41,183 bases of DNA from an uncultured Clostridia bacterium. GTDB lineage: Bacteria; Bacillota; Clostridia; Christensenellales; Aristaeellaceae. The notes beneath the pieces were generated by a model. That model made no database searches. It saw nothing but the letters and a program-made list of their open reading frames with translations, and was not told where the DNA came from. The stretch covers positions 1 to 41,183 of the forward strand of contig CAMNKK010000008.1 of the NCBI GenBank assembly GCA_946542235.1, written 5' to 3'. The position numbers were made by a program, and so were the translations under genes. Each line of letters begins with the position of its first letter. The first letter of the stretch is position 1. Shown here piece after piece: positions 33,150 through 41,183 of the stretch.

Positions 33150-34388
33150 TCAGTTGTCGCGAACCTTCCCCATCGTGACCAGATCGAGGGTATCCCGGGC
33201 GATCATGATCTCCTCGTTGGTGGGAATCACGCAGATGGTCACCTTGCTGCTGTCCTTGCTGATGACCTTTTCTCCCCGGCCCTGGTTCTTTTCGGGATCC
33301 AGCTCGGCACCCATGAATTCCATGCCTTCCATGACCTGGGCCCGCAGCACGGAGTTGTTCTCCCCGATGCCGGCGGTGAAGCAGATGATGTCCACTCCGC
33401 CCATGGCGGCCGCATAGGAGCCGATGTACTTCTTGATGCCGTAGACCAGCATATCCAGTGCCAGCTGGGCATCCTCGCTGCCCTCTTTCGCCAGGTTTTC
33501 CACGTCGCGGCAGTCGCTGCTCTTTCCGCTGATCCCCAGCAGTCCGCTCTTCTTGTTCATCATCGTCAGCACTTCATCCACGCTGATGGGATGCCCCACG
33601 GGGGTTCCGTCATCCTTCAGGGGATTGTTGGCGATGAACTGCACCACGGCGGGATCCAGGCTGCCGCAGCGGGTGCCCATCAGCAGGCCCTCCAGCGGCG
33701 TCAGTCCCATGGAGGTATCCACGCACTTCCCGTCCTTCACGGCGCTCAGGCTGGAGCCGTTGCCCAGATGGCAGATGATGATCCGCTTGCCTTCCGGCTT
33801 CACGCCCAGGAACTCGCAGACCCGGCGGCTCACATACCGGTGGCTCGTGCCGTGGAAGCCGTAGCGGCGCACGTGCAGCTTTTCCTCGTACATCTTCGGC
33901 ACGCCGTACATATAGGCCTTGGGCGGCATGGTCTGATGGAACGCGGTGTCGAACACGGCGACCTGGGGCGTCCCCTTCATGACCTTCTCGCAGGCTTCGA
34001 TGCCCATCAGGTTGGCCGGGTTGTGGAGCGGTCCCAGCGGGAAGCATTCCCGGATGGCGGCCTTCACTTCCTCATTGACAATCATGGAGGCGGTAAACTT
34101 GTTTCCGCCGTGCAGCACCCGGTGCCCCACCGCGCCGATCTCGTCGGTGCTGGAAATGACGCCGTACTCCTTGTCCTGCAGGATCCGCAGCATCAGCTGG
34201 GCGGCGGCTTCGTGGTCCGGAATCGGCTCCTCCACCACGGTGCTCTTCTCTCCCGCCGAATGCTTCAGGCGGCTGCCCTCGATACCGATCCGTTCCACCA
34301 GGCCCTTGGCCAGTTCCTTCTCGTCCTCCATGTCGATCAGCTGATACTTCAGAGAGGAGGATCCCGCGTTTACAACCAGAATTTTCAT
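33150..34388 (-). CDS. ackA: Acetate kinase
   Basis: Converts acetyl phosphate and ADP to acetate and ATP, the energy-yielding end of acetate fermentation. The 412-residue protein has the ASKHA-fold signatures ILVVNAGSSSLKYQL, VFDTAFHQTMP, RYGFHGTSHRYVS, CHLGNGSSLSA and FTAGIGENNS. Length is slightly above the usual 400. It has a TATAAT-like -10 (34433-34438) upstream with only a poor -35. The usual partner pta is not adjacent; downstream lie yceD-rpmF with a separate promoter. Confidence 0.97.
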   Translation of the reverse strand: MKILVVNAGSSSLKYQLIDMEDEKELAKGLVERIGIEGSRLKHSAGEKSTVVEEPIPDHEAAAQLMLRILQDKEYGVISSTDEIGAVGHRVLHGGNKFTASMIVNEEVKAAIRECFPLGPLHNPANLMGIEACEKVMKGTPQVAVFDTAFHQTMPPKAYMYGVPKMYEEKLHVRRYGFHGTSHRYVSRRVCEFLGVKPEGKRIIICHLGNGSSLSAVKDGKCVDTSMGLTPLEGLLMGTRCGSLDPAVVQFIANNPLKDDGTPVGHPISVDEVLTMMNKKSGLLGISGKSSDCRDVENLAKEGSEDAQLALDMLVYGIKKYIGSYAAAMGGVDIICFTAGIGENNSVLRAQVMEGMEFMGAELDPEKNQGRGEKVISKDSSKVTICVIPTNEEIMIARDTLDLVTMGKVRDN

Positions 34389-34432
34389 GTCGTTTCCGTC
34401 TCCTTCAATGATTTCAGGTGAAAACCTTTTTT

Positions 34433-34438
34433 ATTATA
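34433..34438 (-). promoter_or_regulatory. Probable -10 element for ackA
   Basis: On the minus strand TATAAT at 34433-34438 in an AT-rich patch 45 bp before ackA. No good -35 at the right distance, so it may rely on an activator or other contacts. Confidence 0.4.
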
Positions 34439-34478
34439 CATGGGTTCCGGCAAAAATGAAAGGAAAATCTGTCCTGCT

Positions 34479-34523
34479 TTCCGGTCAGCCGGAATCTGCG
34501 CCGCCGCCCGGCGCAGGCGCCGG
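34479..34523 (-). other. Two GC-rich hairpins after the GH31 gene
   Basis: CCGGCGC / GCGCCGG (34508-34523) directly after the stop and TTCCGG / CCGGAA (34479-34494) behind it. No proper U-run follows, so termination is uncertain. Confidence 0.35.
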
Positions 34524-34524
34524 A

Positions 34525-36549
34525 TTACCTGACCCTTTTGAAGACAGGAATAATCTCCAGCGGCGCCTCCGCCCGCACGGTTCTTCCGCCCTCCAGCTTC
34601 TCGCCGGTATGAATGTTCTCCCACTTTCCCGCCGGCAGGTACACATCCCGCTCGAACTCGTTCAGGTGCAGGATGGGCGCCACCAGGTATTCGCTGCCGA
34701 ACATATACTGGTCTTCCTTCTCCCAGCAGGCCGGATCCTCCGGGAATTCGTAGAACATGGTCCGGATCAGCGGCGACCCGTTCTCATGGGCCTCGGCGTA
34801 CAGATCCCGGATGTAGTCGTGCAGGGAGATCCGCAGGTCGTAGTACTTCCGCATGATGCGGTAGTTCTCCTCTCCGTAGGACCACAGCTCGTTGGGCTGG
34901 CCCGTGTGCAGGTACCCGCCGCCCCAGTCCCGGTCGTCCAGCGGGGGAATGTTGTAGGGGCCCCGGTCTCCGTGCATCCGCAGCACCGCGGAGAACACCG
35001 CGAACTCGTACCAGCGGATCAGCAGCTGCTGGAAATCCGGATCGTTCACATCGTCCGTCATGAAGCCGCCGATGTCCGTCGTCCACCAGGGAATGCCGGC
35101 CAGGCCGATGTTCAGGCCCGCCTGCAGCTGGTCCCGGAAGCTTTCGAAGGTGCTCCGCACGTCCCCGCTCCAGATGACGTTTCCGTATTTCTGGCTTCCG
35201 GCCCATCCGCACCGCAGCAGGTTCACCACCGGCTCCCCGGTCCGGCTCATCTCGTCAAAGAAGATCCGGCTGTACATCTGGGGATACATGTTGCTGCAGG
35301 TCAGCGCCGGTCCGGCGCTGTAGCGGTAGTTGTCGAAGTCATATACCCCGTAGTCCGGTTCGCTGTTGTCCAGCCAGAAGGCGTCGATGCCCAGATCCGC
35401 GTAGTTCCGCTTGCACACCTCCCAGACGTACTTCCGGGTTTCGGGATTGAAGGGGTCTATCTCCACGCAGTCCCCCTGGTAGTCGTAGGTCTGGGCCGCG
35501 CCCCGCTCCGTGCGGATCAGCAGCCCCCGTTCCATCATGGGCCCGAAGTTTTCGCTTCTCCGGTCCACGCTGGGCCAGACGGAGACGATAACCCGGATGC
35601 CCATCCGGTGCAGCTCCTCCACCATGGCCTTGGGGTCCGGCCAGTAGGTTCTGTCGAATTTCCAGTCCCCCTGCACCGTCCAGTGGAAGAAGTCGATCAC
35701 GATCTGGTCGATCCTGATGCCTTCCTTCTCGTAGGCGCGGGCCACCTCCAGCACCTCCGCCTGGGTCCTGTACCGCAGCTTGCACTGCCACAGCCCCATG
35801 CGGTCCTCCGGGAACATGGGCGCCCGGCCCGTGACCGCCGTATATTTCTCCAGGATGTCCTTCGGGTTTTCCCCGGCGCAGATCCAGTAATCCATCTGCC
35901 GGGTAGCCCGGGCAACCCATTCCGTATAGTTTTTGGCGAAGGTCACCTGCCCCACCGCCGGGTTGTTCCACAGCAGGCCGTAGCCGAGGCTGCTGACCAT
36001 GAAGGGCACGGAGATCTGGCTGTTCCGCTGGGCCAGCTCCAGCACGGTTCCCTTCAGATCCAGGTAGGGATGCTGATACTGCCCCATTCCGTAGATCTTT
36101 TCCCCGTCGTTGGCGTCAAACTTCACCGTCAGCTGATACTCGCTGGCGCCGTGGATTCCCTTCCATTCCCGGTTCGGAATCTTCAGGCAGCTGCTCCGGG
36201 GCACGATGGTCCCGCCGTAGAAGCGGAAGTACTCCCGCAGGATCAGCTTTCCGTCCCGATAGAAGCTCATCACCCCGGCATGGTTCACCGTTGCCCGGAT
36301 CCGGCCGTTCTCGATCTCGGCGCAGGGGTTTTTCACCACGGTGCCCTCGCCGGTCTTCTCCTCGGCTTCCCCGACGGCCACCCGGGCCGCGGTCTCCTCC
36401 GGCTTTTCCGTCAGCGCCCAGTCCGCGTCGCTCTTTCCGTCGTACATCCAGGCCCGGACCCGCAGGCTGTCCCGGCCCCAGGCTTCAATCCGCAGGGTTT
36501 CTCCCGCCCGCCGCGCAACCAGCGCGTTCTTTTCCGCGATAAACTGCAT
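34525..36549 (-). CDS. GH31 family glycosidase (alpha-glucosidase or alpha-xylosidase type)
   Basis: 674-residue retaining alpha-glycosidase with no signal peptide, so probably cytoplasmic. An N-terminal beta-sandwich (about 1-235) is followed by the GH31 barrel. The nucleophile is D394 in DAFWLDNSEPD and the probable acid/base D463 in IWSGDVRSTFESF. GIPWWTTDIGGF and FMVSSLGYGLLWNNP are other family marks. The WLDxxEP form of the nucleophile motif recalls alpha-xylosidase-like members rather than the WxDMNE form of classic alpha-glucosidases, so the substrate is open. The ATG follows AAGGAG. It is 53 bp after the branching enzyme gene and likely co-transcribed with it. Confidence 0.9.
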   Translation of the reverse strand: MQFIAEKNALVARRAGETLRIEAWGRDSLRVRAWMYDGKSDADWALTEKPEETAARVAVGEAEEKTGEGTVVKNPCAEIENGRIRATVNHAGVMSFYRDGKLILREYFRFYGGTIVPRSSCLKIPNREWKGIHGASEYQLTVKFDANDGEKIYGMGQYQHPYLDLKGTVLELAQRNSQISVPFMVSSLGYGLLWNNPAVGQVTFAKNYTEWVARATRQMDYWICAGENPKDILEKYTAVTGRAPMFPEDRMGLWQCKLRYRTQAEVLEVARAYEKEGIRIDQIVIDFFHWTVQGDWKFDRTYWPDPKAMVEELHRMGIRVIVSVWPSVDRRSENFGPMMERGLLIRTERGAAQTYDYQGDCVEIDPFNPETRKYVWEVCKRNYADLGIDAFWLDNSEPDYGVYDFDNYRYSAGPALTCSNMYPQMYSRIFFDEMSRTGEPVVNLLRCGWAGSQKYGNVIWSGDVRSTFESFRDQLQAGLNIGLAGIPWWTTDIGGFMTDDVNDPDFQQLLIRWYEFAVFSAVLRMHGDRGPYNIPPLDDRDWGGGYLHTGQPNELWSYGEENYRIMRKYYDLRISLHDYIRDLYAEAHENGSPLIRTMFYEFPEDPACWEKEDQYMFGSEYLVAPILHLNEFERDVYLPAGKWENIHTGEKLEGGRTVRAEAPLEIIPVFKRVR

Positions 36550-36602
36550 TTCCGCTCTCCTTTTTCAGTGATGGTCATCTCCGCTCTCTGACCGCCCGGG
36601 CG

Positions 36603-38621
36603 TCAGACCTTCTGCAGCACCATGGCCGTCCGGGCCGGCACGTAGATGTTGAATCCGATGCCGCCGTCCCGGTCCCGATCCGTCCGGTACACATAGTCGT
36701 GCGCAATCAGGCCGGCTCCGCCGAAGCGGATCTCGTCCGTGCTCAGGATCACCCTGTAGCTTCCCTCCCCGGTGGTGCTGACCGGCAGGCGGAAGTTCTG
36801 CTCGCTGTAGCTGTTGTGGAAGTCAAACACGAAAACCAGGTCTCCCCGGCTGAAGGCGAGGATCTTCCGTCCCTCGTCGATCCACAGGTTCCGGGCCCCG
36901 GGATCCTCCAGCAGCCGGTGCTCCTTCGCCAGATGAATCATGGCCGCGTCAAAGTCGTTCAGCCACTCATACTTCAGCAGCGGGTTGTCCACCAGCTGCC
37001 ACTGCCGCCGGCAGTACTTGTAGCTCCAGCCGTTGCCTTCCCGGGGAAAATCGATCCATTCCGGATGGCCGAACTCGTTGCCCATGAAGTTCAGGTATCC
37101 GTCCCCGCCGCAGCTCAGCGTCAGCAGCCGGATCATCTTGTGCAGCTCGATGGCCCGGTCCATGGTCATGGAATGGTATTCCTTCGTCATGCCGGTGTAC
37201 ATCTCCGCGTCCGCCATCCGGAAGAGGATCGTCTTGTCCCCTACCAGAGCCTGGTCGTGGCTTTCGCAGTATCCCACCACCTTCTCCTGAGGCCGCCGGG
37301 TGGTCATCTCGTGCCACAGGGCGCCCATCTGCCAGTCCTCGTCCCGGGTATCCTTCAGCAGCTTGATCCAGTAATCCGGTTCGCCCATGGCCAGCCGGTA
37401 GTCGAATCCGATGCCGCCCTGCTCGATGGGCAGACACATGCCCGGCATGCCGCTCATGTCCTCGGCGATGGAGGTGGCGTTGGGATTCACCTCGTGGATC
37501 AGCTCGTTGGCCAGCTGCAGGTAGTTGATGGCGTCCAGGTCCGTGTTCATGTTGAAGTACATGCCGTAGTCCGTGAACGCCGTTCCCAGCCCGTGATCGT
37601 GGTAGATCATGCTGGTCACCCCGTCAAACCGGAATCCGTCGAAGTGATATTCGTCCATCCAGAATTTCAGGTTGCTCAGCAGGAAGTGGAGCACCTCCGG
37701 CCGCCGGTAGTTGAACAGCCGGGTTCCCCAGGCGGGATGCCGGCCCTCGTTCCCCTCCAGGAAGTACTGGCCGTCGGTTCCGTCCTGATACTGCAGCCCC
37801 TCGCCCACGTTGGGGCAGGCATGGCTGTGAACCACGTCCAGCAGCACCCGGATGCCCGTCTCATGGGCCCGGTTGATCAGATATTTCAGCCCCTCCGGCT
37901 CCCCGTACCAGTGGGCCGCGCCGAAGAAGTTGGTCACCTGGTATCCGAAGGATCCGTAGTAGGGATGTTCCTGCACCGCCATCAGCTGCACCGTGTTGTA
38001 TCCCAGCTTCCGGATCCGCGGCAGCACGTTGTCGGCGAATTCGCGGTAGGTTCCGATCCGCTCCTCCTCCGTCGCCATGCCGATATGCGCCTCATAGATC
38101 AGCGGGGCGGGCTTTTCCTTCTCCCGGTATCCCTCATCCGTCCAGGGGAAGGGTTCCGGATCCCAGACCTGGCTGCACAGCAGGTGGGTCCGGGGGTCCG
38201 AGCTGAGCCGGGTGGCATAGGCGGGCAGCCGTTCGAATCCGGCGCCGTTCCGCTCCACCCACAGCTTGATGTACTGTCCGTGCCGCAGGGCGTCCTTCCC
38301 CTCCAGCAGGATCTCCCATACGCCGTTTTCCTTTTTCTCCATCGGATGGAGATCATGGCTCCATTTGTTGAAGTCCCCGGTCAGATACACCGCGTCCGCT
38401 CCCGGCAGCCATTCCCGCACCGCCCATCCGGTTTCCGTCCGGTGGATTCCGAAATACAGATGGCCGTTGGCGAAATCCGTCAGCCGGGCCGCATTGCCAA
38501 CCAGCTGCCCGCGCCGTTCCCTGAACCGGTCCATCCGCAGATCAATCTCCCCGCTGTAGGGCGTCAGCCAGGGATCCGCCTGAATGATCCCGTAGGGCCC
38601 AGAAAGCTTCTGAACATCCAT
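36603..38621 (-). CDS. glgB: 1,4-alpha-glucan branching enzyme, eukaryotic-like (GH13_8) type
   Basis: 672-residue enzyme that makes alpha-1,6 branches in glycogen-like polymer. An N-terminal CBM48-like part (GWAVREWLPGADAVYLTGDF) is followed by the GH13 barrel: YEAHIGMATEEERIGTY, DVVHSHACPNVGEGL, DGFRFDGVTSMIYHDHG (nucleophile Asp), SIAEDMSGMPG (acid Glu) and YCESHDQALVGD. The wording of these motifs is that of plant/fungal branching enzymes and their bacterial relatives, not of the E. coli GlgB type. No signal peptide. The ATG follows GGGAGGA. No glgA, glgC or glgP lies beside it; the only alpha-glucan partners here are the GH31 gene and distant malQ. Confidence 0.93.
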   Translation of the reverse strand: MDVQKLSGPYGIIQADPWLTPYSGEIDLRMDRFRERRGQLVGNAARLTDFANGHLYFGIHRTETGWAVREWLPGADAVYLTGDFNKWSHDLHPMEKKENGVWEILLEGKDALRHGQYIKLWVERNGAGFERLPAYATRLSSDPRTHLLCSQVWDPEPFPWTDEGYREKEKPAPLIYEAHIGMATEEERIGTYREFADNVLPRIRKLGYNTVQLMAVQEHPYYGSFGYQVTNFFGAAHWYGEPEGLKYLINRAHETGIRVLLDVVHSHACPNVGEGLQYQDGTDGQYFLEGNEGRHPAWGTRLFNYRRPEVLHFLLSNLKFWMDEYHFDGFRFDGVTSMIYHDHGLGTAFTDYGMYFNMNTDLDAINYLQLANELIHEVNPNATSIAEDMSGMPGMCLPIEQGGIGFDYRLAMGEPDYWIKLLKDTRDEDWQMGALWHEMTTRRPQEKVVGYCESHDQALVGDKTILFRMADAEMYTGMTKEYHSMTMDRAIELHKMIRLLTLSCGGDGYLNFMGNEFGHPEWIDFPREGNGWSYKYCRRQWQLVDNPLLKYEWLNDFDAAMIHLAKEHRLLEDPGARNLWIDEGRKILAFSRGDLVFVFDFHNSYSEQNFRLPVSTTGEGSYRVILSTDEIRFGGAGLIAHDYVYRTDRDRDGGIGFNIYVPARTAMVLQKV

Positions 38622-38703
38622 TCCCGTGTTCCTCCCGTCCTTTATGCTTTTCCCCGGATTCCCTCCGGGTTTTCCGCGCCTCTCCGTATGCCGGCTCCCG
38701 CTG

Positions 38704-39936
38704 TCACGCTTCCGGCATTCCGCTGCCCTCTTCCGCGTTCACCAGCGCGCCGTTGACGTCGTAGTATTCCCTCCGGATCACCCGGCGGTTTTCGTCGTAC
38801 AGGTATCGGATCTCGCTGTATCCCATGGCGGTGTCCACGGGCTTTCCGCCCTTGCCCAGGAAGACCCGGTTCAGCACGAATCCGTCCGCGTCCAGGGTTT
38901 CCCGGTATCCGGCGTATCCGGAGGTATTCTCCGTGCTGTCTCCCCGGGCGCCCTCAAAGCTGACCCGCGCCAGCCGGCCCTGCTCGTCGTAGTCATACTT
39001 CCGGCTGGCCACGCCCTCCGCGTTTTCCTTTGCCTCGCCGTTCTCGTCCAGATAGGTTTCCCGGATCACCTGTCCGTCCCTGTTCATCTCCCGCCGCAGG
39101 GACATGTATCCCGCTCCCATGGGAATCTGCCGGTCCTCCAGGTCATATCTGCTGACGGTGTAAATCTGGTCGCTCTCCCATTTCCGGCTCTCGTAGGCGT
39201 ATCCCAGCCCCCGGTCCAGCATCTTCCCGGCCAGGTCGTAGTACTTGACGCTGACCTCCCGGTTCTTTTTGTCCAGCTCCCGCTTCATGCTGGCCCATCC
39301 CTCGCCGCATACGGCGGCGCTGCCGTCCGCGTGCTCAAAGCGGATCCCGGTCACCTTGTTGCTCTTGTTCACGCTCTGGACCATCACTGCGTATCCCAGC
39401 GGGGTGTCCACGGGGTCCTTGTTCTCGTCCAGATAGACGGTCTTCGTCAGGGTCGTGCCCCGGTAGTCGTTCTTCAGCTGGGCGTACCCCAGCCCCGGCA
39501 CCATCACCGGGCTCCCCGTCCGGTCCTGATAGGCCGCCATGGTGATCCCGCCGGCGGATGTGTAGGCGATCCGCACCCGGGCGTACCCCGCCGTGCATTC
39601 CGTCCGCTCCCCGTCCTCGTCCAGGAACACCGTTTCCTCCAGCCGGTGCTTGTTCCCGTAGGTCAGGATCTGGCCGTAATAGCCTCCCGCCGCCCGGGCG
39701 GGATTCCCCTCGAGGTCATAGTATTTCTCCGTCACGGAGGTTCCGCTGTAGCTGTATTTCACCGAAGCGTATCCTTCCGGCGCCGTCGCGGCCTTTCCGC
39801 TCTCATCGGTCCAGGTCCGCCGGCTCACCTTTCCGCCCTTCGTTTCCTCATGCCATTCCGCCGATCCGCCGGCCCCCAGGGTCAGCAAAAGCACACCCGC
39901 CATCAGTCCGGCCAGAATTCTCGCTCTGCTCATCAT
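38704..39936 (-). CDS. Secreted protein of eleven tandem about 32-residue repeats, function unknown
   Basis: 410 residues. A signal peptide (about 1-26, MMSRARILAGLMAGVLLLTL) is followed by about 35 residues and then eleven repeats of 30-33 residues to the end. Each repeat opens GYA (variants GYY, GWA, GYM, GVA, GYS), has a charged or Tyr-Asp middle such as YDYDEQGRL or EMNRDGQVI, and closes with YYDLEGNP or YLDENGEA. The pattern resembles YD/RHS-like or MORN-like repeats but is not a clear match to either. No catalytic or anchoring motif is seen. The start at 39936 is the second of three clustered ATGs, 6 nt after GAAGAGG; a frame extension to 40044 overlaps the upstream gene end. It has its own promoter and precedes glgB by 82 bp. 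Confidence 0.8.
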   Translation of the reverse strand: MMSRARILAGLMAGVLLLTLGAGGSAEWHEETKGGKVSRRTWTDESGKAATAPEGYASVKYSYSGTSVTEKYYDLEGNPARAAGGYYGQILTYGNKHRLEETVFLDEDGERTECTAGYARVRIAYTSAGGITMAAYQDRTGSPVMVPGLGYAQLKNDYRGTTLTKTVYLDENKDPVDTPLGYAVMVQSVNKSNKVTGIRFEHADGSAAVCGEGWASMKRELDKKNREVSVKYYDLAGKMLDRGLGYAYESRKWESDQIYTVSRYDLEDRQIPMGAGYMSLRREMNRDGQVIRETYLDENGEAKENAEGVASRKYDYDEQGRLARVSFEGARGDSTENTSGYAGYRETLDADGFVLNRVFLGKGGKPVDTAMGYSEIRYLYDENRRVIRREYYDVNGALVNAEEGSGMPEA

Positions 39937-39973
39937 TGTCATCCTCTTCAATTGATGTTTTTTCCATCGGGTA

Positions 39974-40002
39974 AGTATATCAGAACCGCCGGGAAAGATC
40001 AA
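39974..40002 (-). promoter_or_regulatory. Sigma-A-type promoter for the secreted repeat protein
   Basis: On the minus strand TTGATC (39997-40002), 17 bp, TATACT (39974-39979), 40-65 bp before the start codon. Confidence 0.6.
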
Positions 40003-40033
40003 CCTGGTCTGCAGGCTGCAGCAGGCGGCCCGT

Positions 40034-41183
40034 TTACTCATCATAGGGCACCGGAGGCATCGAATACTGCGTGCCGTCCTGCCGCGTGATGGAGATCAGG
40101 AAGCACAGCCCGTCCTCCGCCGTGATCGGCCGCAGCGCCAGCCGCAGCGGCTGCGAATCCAGGGCGATCTGCGGCCGCCTCGTATACCATTCGAACCCGC
40201 CCTTATGCTCCATTTTCCCGACATGCGGAATCGTCCCGTCCTCTCCCGGCGCCGCCTGCACCTCCACCGTGGCAAACCCGGCATAGATCAGGTCCGACTG
40301 GTAACCGTAGGGGGTCTCCTCCAGAGTCAGGGCCGTCAGCTCCGCCCGATTCTCCGCTTCCTTCAGCTCCCACTCGATCCCATCCGGCTTCACGCTCTGT
40401 CCGGCGCTGGTGAAAATGTCGATGGGGCCCAAGACCCTTCCGCTGAATCCCGTATCCGCTGCCGTCAGATAGGTCCAGAGCCCGATCTGATCGTCTCCTT
40501 CGACGGTGGGAAACAGCCCCGGATGGCTGAACCGCAGCTTACCGCTGCCGTCGTCCGGCTCCGGCTTCCAGTCCTGCAGCGTGATGAGCTGCACCCATCC
40601 GTCCTCCTCCGGGCGGACCAGCGAAATCTTCGCGCTCCGGACCTGCGCCCGTTCCCCGGGAGCCATTTCCATTTCCACTTCTCTCCGGTATTCCGCCGCG
40701 CCCTCCGGCAGGCGCATCTCCATCGCCACCGCCCGGGGGTTCATTTCCTTCTCCAGATCCACGTCCGCCGTCCGGACCGTTTCTCCCGTGAACTCCTGCC
40801 CGTTGATCCAGGCAAGGGATCCCATGGTCAGGCCCTCCGGCGCCGTCAGCGCGCAGGGCTCCGATGCCTCTTCCCGGACCTCGTCGTAGACGGTCAGACC
40901 GATCTCCCGGATTTCCGTGCCGGCCTGCAGGTTTTCCCCCGTCAGCGTGAACTCGGCGACGCGGCTGGTGAACGGCGGCACATAGGCAGTCAGATGATCC
41001 GAATCGGTCTTCTCCCCGTTGACGCTGCAATCCCCGGATGCGAATTTCAGCCACAGCCCGCTCCGGTTCGTCAGTTCCAGGGTCAGGTCGATGGATTTGT
41101 CTCCCATCACCGCCCTGCGCAGGGCCGCGCGGTAGACATTGTTCTCCCGCAGCACCGGCAGGCTTTCCTCCGCGGGGTCCGCC
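40034..41183 (-). CDS. Uncharacterised protein, N-terminus cut by window edge
   Basis: 383 codons are visible; the frame is open to the right edge without a stop, so the true start lies outside. A GTG at 41155 exists but has no reason to be the start. The sequence is beta-rich and acidic, with segments such as IDLTLELTNRSGLWLKF and RVAEFTLTGENLQAG that look like repeated immunoglobulin-like sandwiches. It has no membrane span, anchor or catalytic motif in the visible part. I do not recognise the family; an extracytoplasmic protein is a guess from composition. It ends 97 bp before the secreted repeat protein, which has its own promoter. Confidence 0.75.
   Translation of the reverse strand, partial: ADPAEESLPVLRENNVYRAALRRAVMGDKSIDLTLELTNRSGLWLKFASGDCSVNGEKTDSDHLTAYVPPFTSRVAEFTLTGENLQAGTEIREIGLTVYDEVREEASEPCALTAPEGLTMGSLAWINGQEFTGETVRTADVDLEKEMNPRAVAMEMRLPEGAAEYRREVEMEMAPGERAQVRSAKISLVRPEEDGWVQLITLQDWKPEPDDGSGKLRFSHPGLFPTVEGDDQIGLWTYLTAADTGFSGRVLGPIDIFTSAGQSVKPDGIEWELKEAENRAELTALTLEETPYGYQSDLIYAGFATVEVQAAPGEDGTIPHVGKMEHKGGFEWYTRRPQIALDSQPLRLALRPITAEDGLCFLISITRQDGTQYSMPPVPYDE

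Noticed and set aside
38653..38673. Hairpin CCCGGA/TCCGGG followed by TTTT on the plus strand upstream of glgB
   Set aside because: It would terminate plus-strand transcription, but no plus-strand gene precedes it; on the minus strand there is no U-run, so it is probably incidental.
1..41183. CRISPR arrays, insertion sequences, prophage genes, tRNA and rRNA genes
   Set aside because: No regularly spaced repeats, transposase or phage motifs, cloverleaf-like sequences or rRNA segments were seen; gaps between genes are short and accounted for.

Overview
The window looks like a chromosomal stretch of a G+C-rich, anaerobic, fermentative Firmicute (class Clostridia). The evidence is an Hnd-type [FeFe] hydrogenase operon, acetate kinase, phosphofructokinase, a meso-diaminopimelate-type MurE, MraZ/DivIB-style division genes, good AGGAGG-type ribosome binding sites and sigma-A-type promoters. 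The genus cannot be fixed from the sequence alone. Nearly all genes lie on the minus strand. Only pfkA and one predicted carbohydrate-binding protein are on the plus strand. Strong third-position G+C bias creates many long antisense open frames that are not genes.

Layout, left to right. 1-376: N-terminal part of a 4-alpha-glucanotransferase (malQ), running off the window. 461-9560: a slimmed division/cell-wall (dcw) cluster, transcribed as mraZ, FtsL-like, murE, mraY, murD, ftsQ/divIB, ftsA, ftsZ. rsmH, the division PBP, murF, ftsW, murG and murC are absent. A promoter and MraZ-box-like repeats precede mraZ, a second promoter precedes ftsA, and a terminator follows ftsZ. 9864-17714: a protein quality-control block (tig, clpP, clpX, then lon, ysxC), followed by its own promoter, a possible 33-residue membrane peptide, an acidic zinc-ribbon protein and a metallophosphoesterase. 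17931-20929: a secreted phosphodiester-glycosidase-like protein, purC and a membrane GGDEF protein.

20995-26001: the hydrogenase operon hndA, a stand-alone HATPase, hndB, hndC, hndD, closed by a strong terminator. By family knowledge the complex couples NAD(P)H and ferredoxin oxidation to H2 formation, or the reverse, as the redox outlet of fermentation. pfkA (26381-27451) diverges from it and converges on rsmI through a bidirectional terminator. 28624-29406 encodes the carbohydrate-binding-like protein, followed by a REP-like hairpin. valS, rpmF, yceD and ackA follow, then an alpha-glucan section (GH31 glycosidase and a eukaryotic-type branching enzyme), a secreted protein of eleven about 32-residue repeats, and a large truncated unknown protein at the right edge.

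No tRNA, rRNA, CRISPR array, insertion sequence or prophage gene was seen. The most unusual points are the depleted dcw cluster with its candidate MraZ operator, the Ser substitution in the hydrogenase H-cluster motif, the kinase-like ATPase inside the hydrogenase operon, the RAYT/REP-like palindrome, the GH13_8-like branching enzyme, the small membrane peptide and the secreted repeat protein.
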